The notes under the pieces: generated by a model
What the model was told of the DNA's origin: nothing
The model's database searches: none
What the model saw: the letters and a program-made list of their open reading frames with translations, nothing else
Made by a program: the position numbers and the translations under genes
DNA from: an uncultured Clostridia bacterium
Lineage (GTDB): Bacteria > Bacillota > Clostridia > Christensenellales > UBA1242
DNA: 15,935 bases
Reading direction: 5' to 3'
NCBI GenBank assembly: GCA_944363385.1
Contig: CALVUB010000009.1
Location: forward strand, 1-15,935
In this document: in pieces, positions 14,651 through 15,935 of the stretch
Numbering within the stretch: the stretch's first letter is position 1
How the letters are laid out: each line of letters opens with the position of its first letter

Positions 14651-15935
14651 AACAAACCCTTCACATTATTTTCGTTTAGAAAAAGGATTGTCGCTCTTTT
14701 TGTCGCGATATCCTTTCTTTTTTGTGCTCTTGGTATAAGACTATTTGTTCTTCAAATCATAAATGGTCAGTCGCTTCAGCTTAAAGCAACCGACCAATGG
14801 ACGCGCGACCTTAAAATCGTTGCACCTCGTGGCACAATCTATGACAGAACAGGCGCAAGCCTTGCTGTAAGTTATACAACTTACAATGTTTTTGTGCGTG
14901 GCAGAGAAGTCAAAAGTGCAACCACAGTCGCCTCACATCTAAGCAATATTTTGGGACTCGACTTTGATGAGGTCTATGCCAAGGTTCAACGCAAAAATGT
15001 CAGCGAAGTGCTTATCAAACTTGGCGTGGATAGCGACCTTGCTGAGCGAATTTACAAGCAAGCCTTGCCTGGTGTGTATTTGGCAGAAAGTGTGGCAAGG
15101 TATTATCCAAACGGCAATCTTGCCACCCAACTTCTAGGTTTTACCAGCATTGATAATGTGGGGCAGACTGGTGTTGAAGCTTATTATAATGATTTGCTTA
15201 AAGGAGTGGACGGCTATAGCTATGTGCAGAGCGATCTTCAAGGCAAAGAGATTGGTGGCACTTTGCGCTATTATCTTCCTGCTGAGGAGGGCGAAGATTT
15301 AACGCTTTCAATTGACAGCAAAACGCAAGCAATTGTCGAAAATGCGCTTAGTCTTATCATGACCGAGCAGAAAGCAAAGGTGGCAAGCGGAATGATTATC
15401 GAAGTTGACAGCGGTCAAGTTCTGGCGATTTCGTCTAAGCCAAGTTTTGACCTGAATGAAGTGCCGAGAGACGACCTTGAAATTCTTTTTGACCAGTCAA
15501 AAATGAAACTTGTCACCGATATTTATGAACCTGGTTCAACCTTCAAAATTTTGACAGTTGCCACTGCTCTTGAAGAAGGACTTACCAGTCTTGATGACAC
15601 TTTTTATTGCCCAGGATACAGAATTGTTGATGGCGTGAAAATAAAGTGCTGGAAAACAATTGGGCATGGCAGTCAAACTTTGGTTGAGGCGTTTGGAAAT
15701 TCTTGCAATTGTTGTTTTATGGATTTGGCTTTAAGGCTTGGCGTTGATAAGTTTTATTCCTATATGCAAAAATTTGGGCTTGGAAGCAAGACGGGCATTG
15801 ATATTTCAGGGGAAGCTAGTGGAATGCTTATGGCAAAAAGCCAAGTCAAAAATGTCGATCTGGCGCGCATGGGCTTTGGTCATGCCATTGCACTGACGCC
15901 TATTCAACTTATGACAGCGGTCTCTTCAATCATTG
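14648..15935 (+). CDS. ftsI: Class B penicillin-binding protein (FtsI / Pbp2B / SpoVD type), 3'-partial
   Basis: A D,D-transpeptidase that cross-links septal or spore-cortex peptidoglycan, working with FtsW and the FtsL/DivIB/DivIC complex. The first 429 codons are in the window and the frame runs off the right edge. Residues 1-13 are basic and cytoplasmic, with a membrane anchor at about 14-38. The PBP dimerisation (pedestal) domain follows, with the family motif R-G-T-I-Y-D-R (61-67) and G-Q-T-G-V-E near 172-177. The transpeptidase domain begins near 245, with the catalytic S-T-F-K box (S297, K300) in the context Y-E-P-G-S-T-F-K and the S-C-N second motif (352-354). C321 and C334 sit in the usual C-P-G ... 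C-W segment. The K-T-G third motif lies beyond the window, as would any PASTA domains, so FtsI/Pbp2B and SpoVD cannot be told apart. The segment usually resembling F-G-Q-G-I-x-V-T-P reads F-G-H-A-I-A-L-T-P here. It starts at TTG one base after the upstream stop. Confidence 0.95.
   Translation, partial: MNKPFTLFSFRKRIVALFVAISFLFCALGIRLFVLQIINGQSLQLKATDQWTRDLKIVAPRGTIYDRTGASLAVSYTTYNVFVRGREVKSATTVASHLSNILGLDFDEVYAKVQRKNVSEVLIKLGVDSDLAERIYKQALPGVYLAESVARYYPNGNLATQLLGFTSIDNVGQTGVEAYYNDLLKGVDGYSYVQSDLQGKEIGGTLRYYLPAEEGEDLTLSIDSKTQAIVENALSLIMTEQKAKVASGMIIEVDSGQVLAISSKPSFDLNEVPRDDLEILFDQSKMKLVTDIYEPGSTFKILTVATALEEGLTSLDDTFYCPGYRIVDGVKIKCWKTIGHGSQTLVEAFGNSCNCCFMDLALRLGVDKFYSYMQKFGLGSKTGIDISGEASGMLMAKSQVKNVDLARMGFGHAIALTPIQLMTAVSSII

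Overview
The window reads as chromosomal DNA from a low-GC, Gram-positive-type bacterium, most likely an uncultured Clostridia-like member of the Bacillota. The evidence is the AT-rich spacers, strong GAGG-type ribosome binding sites, a RadC of the clostridial type, the uvrB-uvrA gene order, and a dcw cluster start of the form rsmH / FtsL-like / class B penicillin-binding protein. The standard genetic code fits all genes. No tRNA, rRNA, CRISPR array or insertion sequence was seen.

Layout. (1) 2-3160: the 3' part of a very large threonine/serine/aspartate-rich, probably exported protein of unknown function. Its reading frame is already open at the left window edge, so its start lies outside. 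(2) 3245-4139: a promoter and radC. (3) 4102-4924: two small divergently transcribed genes, paralogous by eye, each encoding a probable winged-helix N-terminal domain and a C-terminal membrane helix. The leftward gene runs 38 bp into the end of radC. The rightward gene leads directly into uvrB. (4) 4936-9810: uvrB and uvrA, the damage-recognition half of nucleotide excision repair. uvrA has its own strong extended -10 promoter placed so close to the ATG that its mRNA may be leaderless. It ends at an 11-bp hairpin terminator. (5) 9989-15935: a new transcription unit for envelope and division: a very large CvpA-type membrane protein, rsmH (16S rRNA C1402 methyltransferase), an FtsL-like bitopic protein with a long cytoplasmic extension, and the first 429 codons of a class B PBP (FtsI/Pbp2B/SpoVD type). 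The PBP starts at TTG and runs off the right edge.

How the genes may work together. radC, the wHTH-TM pair and uvrBA form a DNA-repair neighbourhood. The wHTH-TM protein upstream of uvrB has the architecture of a membrane-tethered DNA-binding regulator, and an 11-base sequence, TGTCAAATTGT, occurs both in its promoter region and in the uvrA promoter. From 10 kb on, the genes form the beginning of a division and cell-wall cluster in which mraZ is absent and a long CvpA-type protein occupies its place next to rsmH. The least described parts of the window are the wHTH-TM pair, the repeat-bearing extracytoplasmic part of the CvpA-type protein, and the large left-edge protein.
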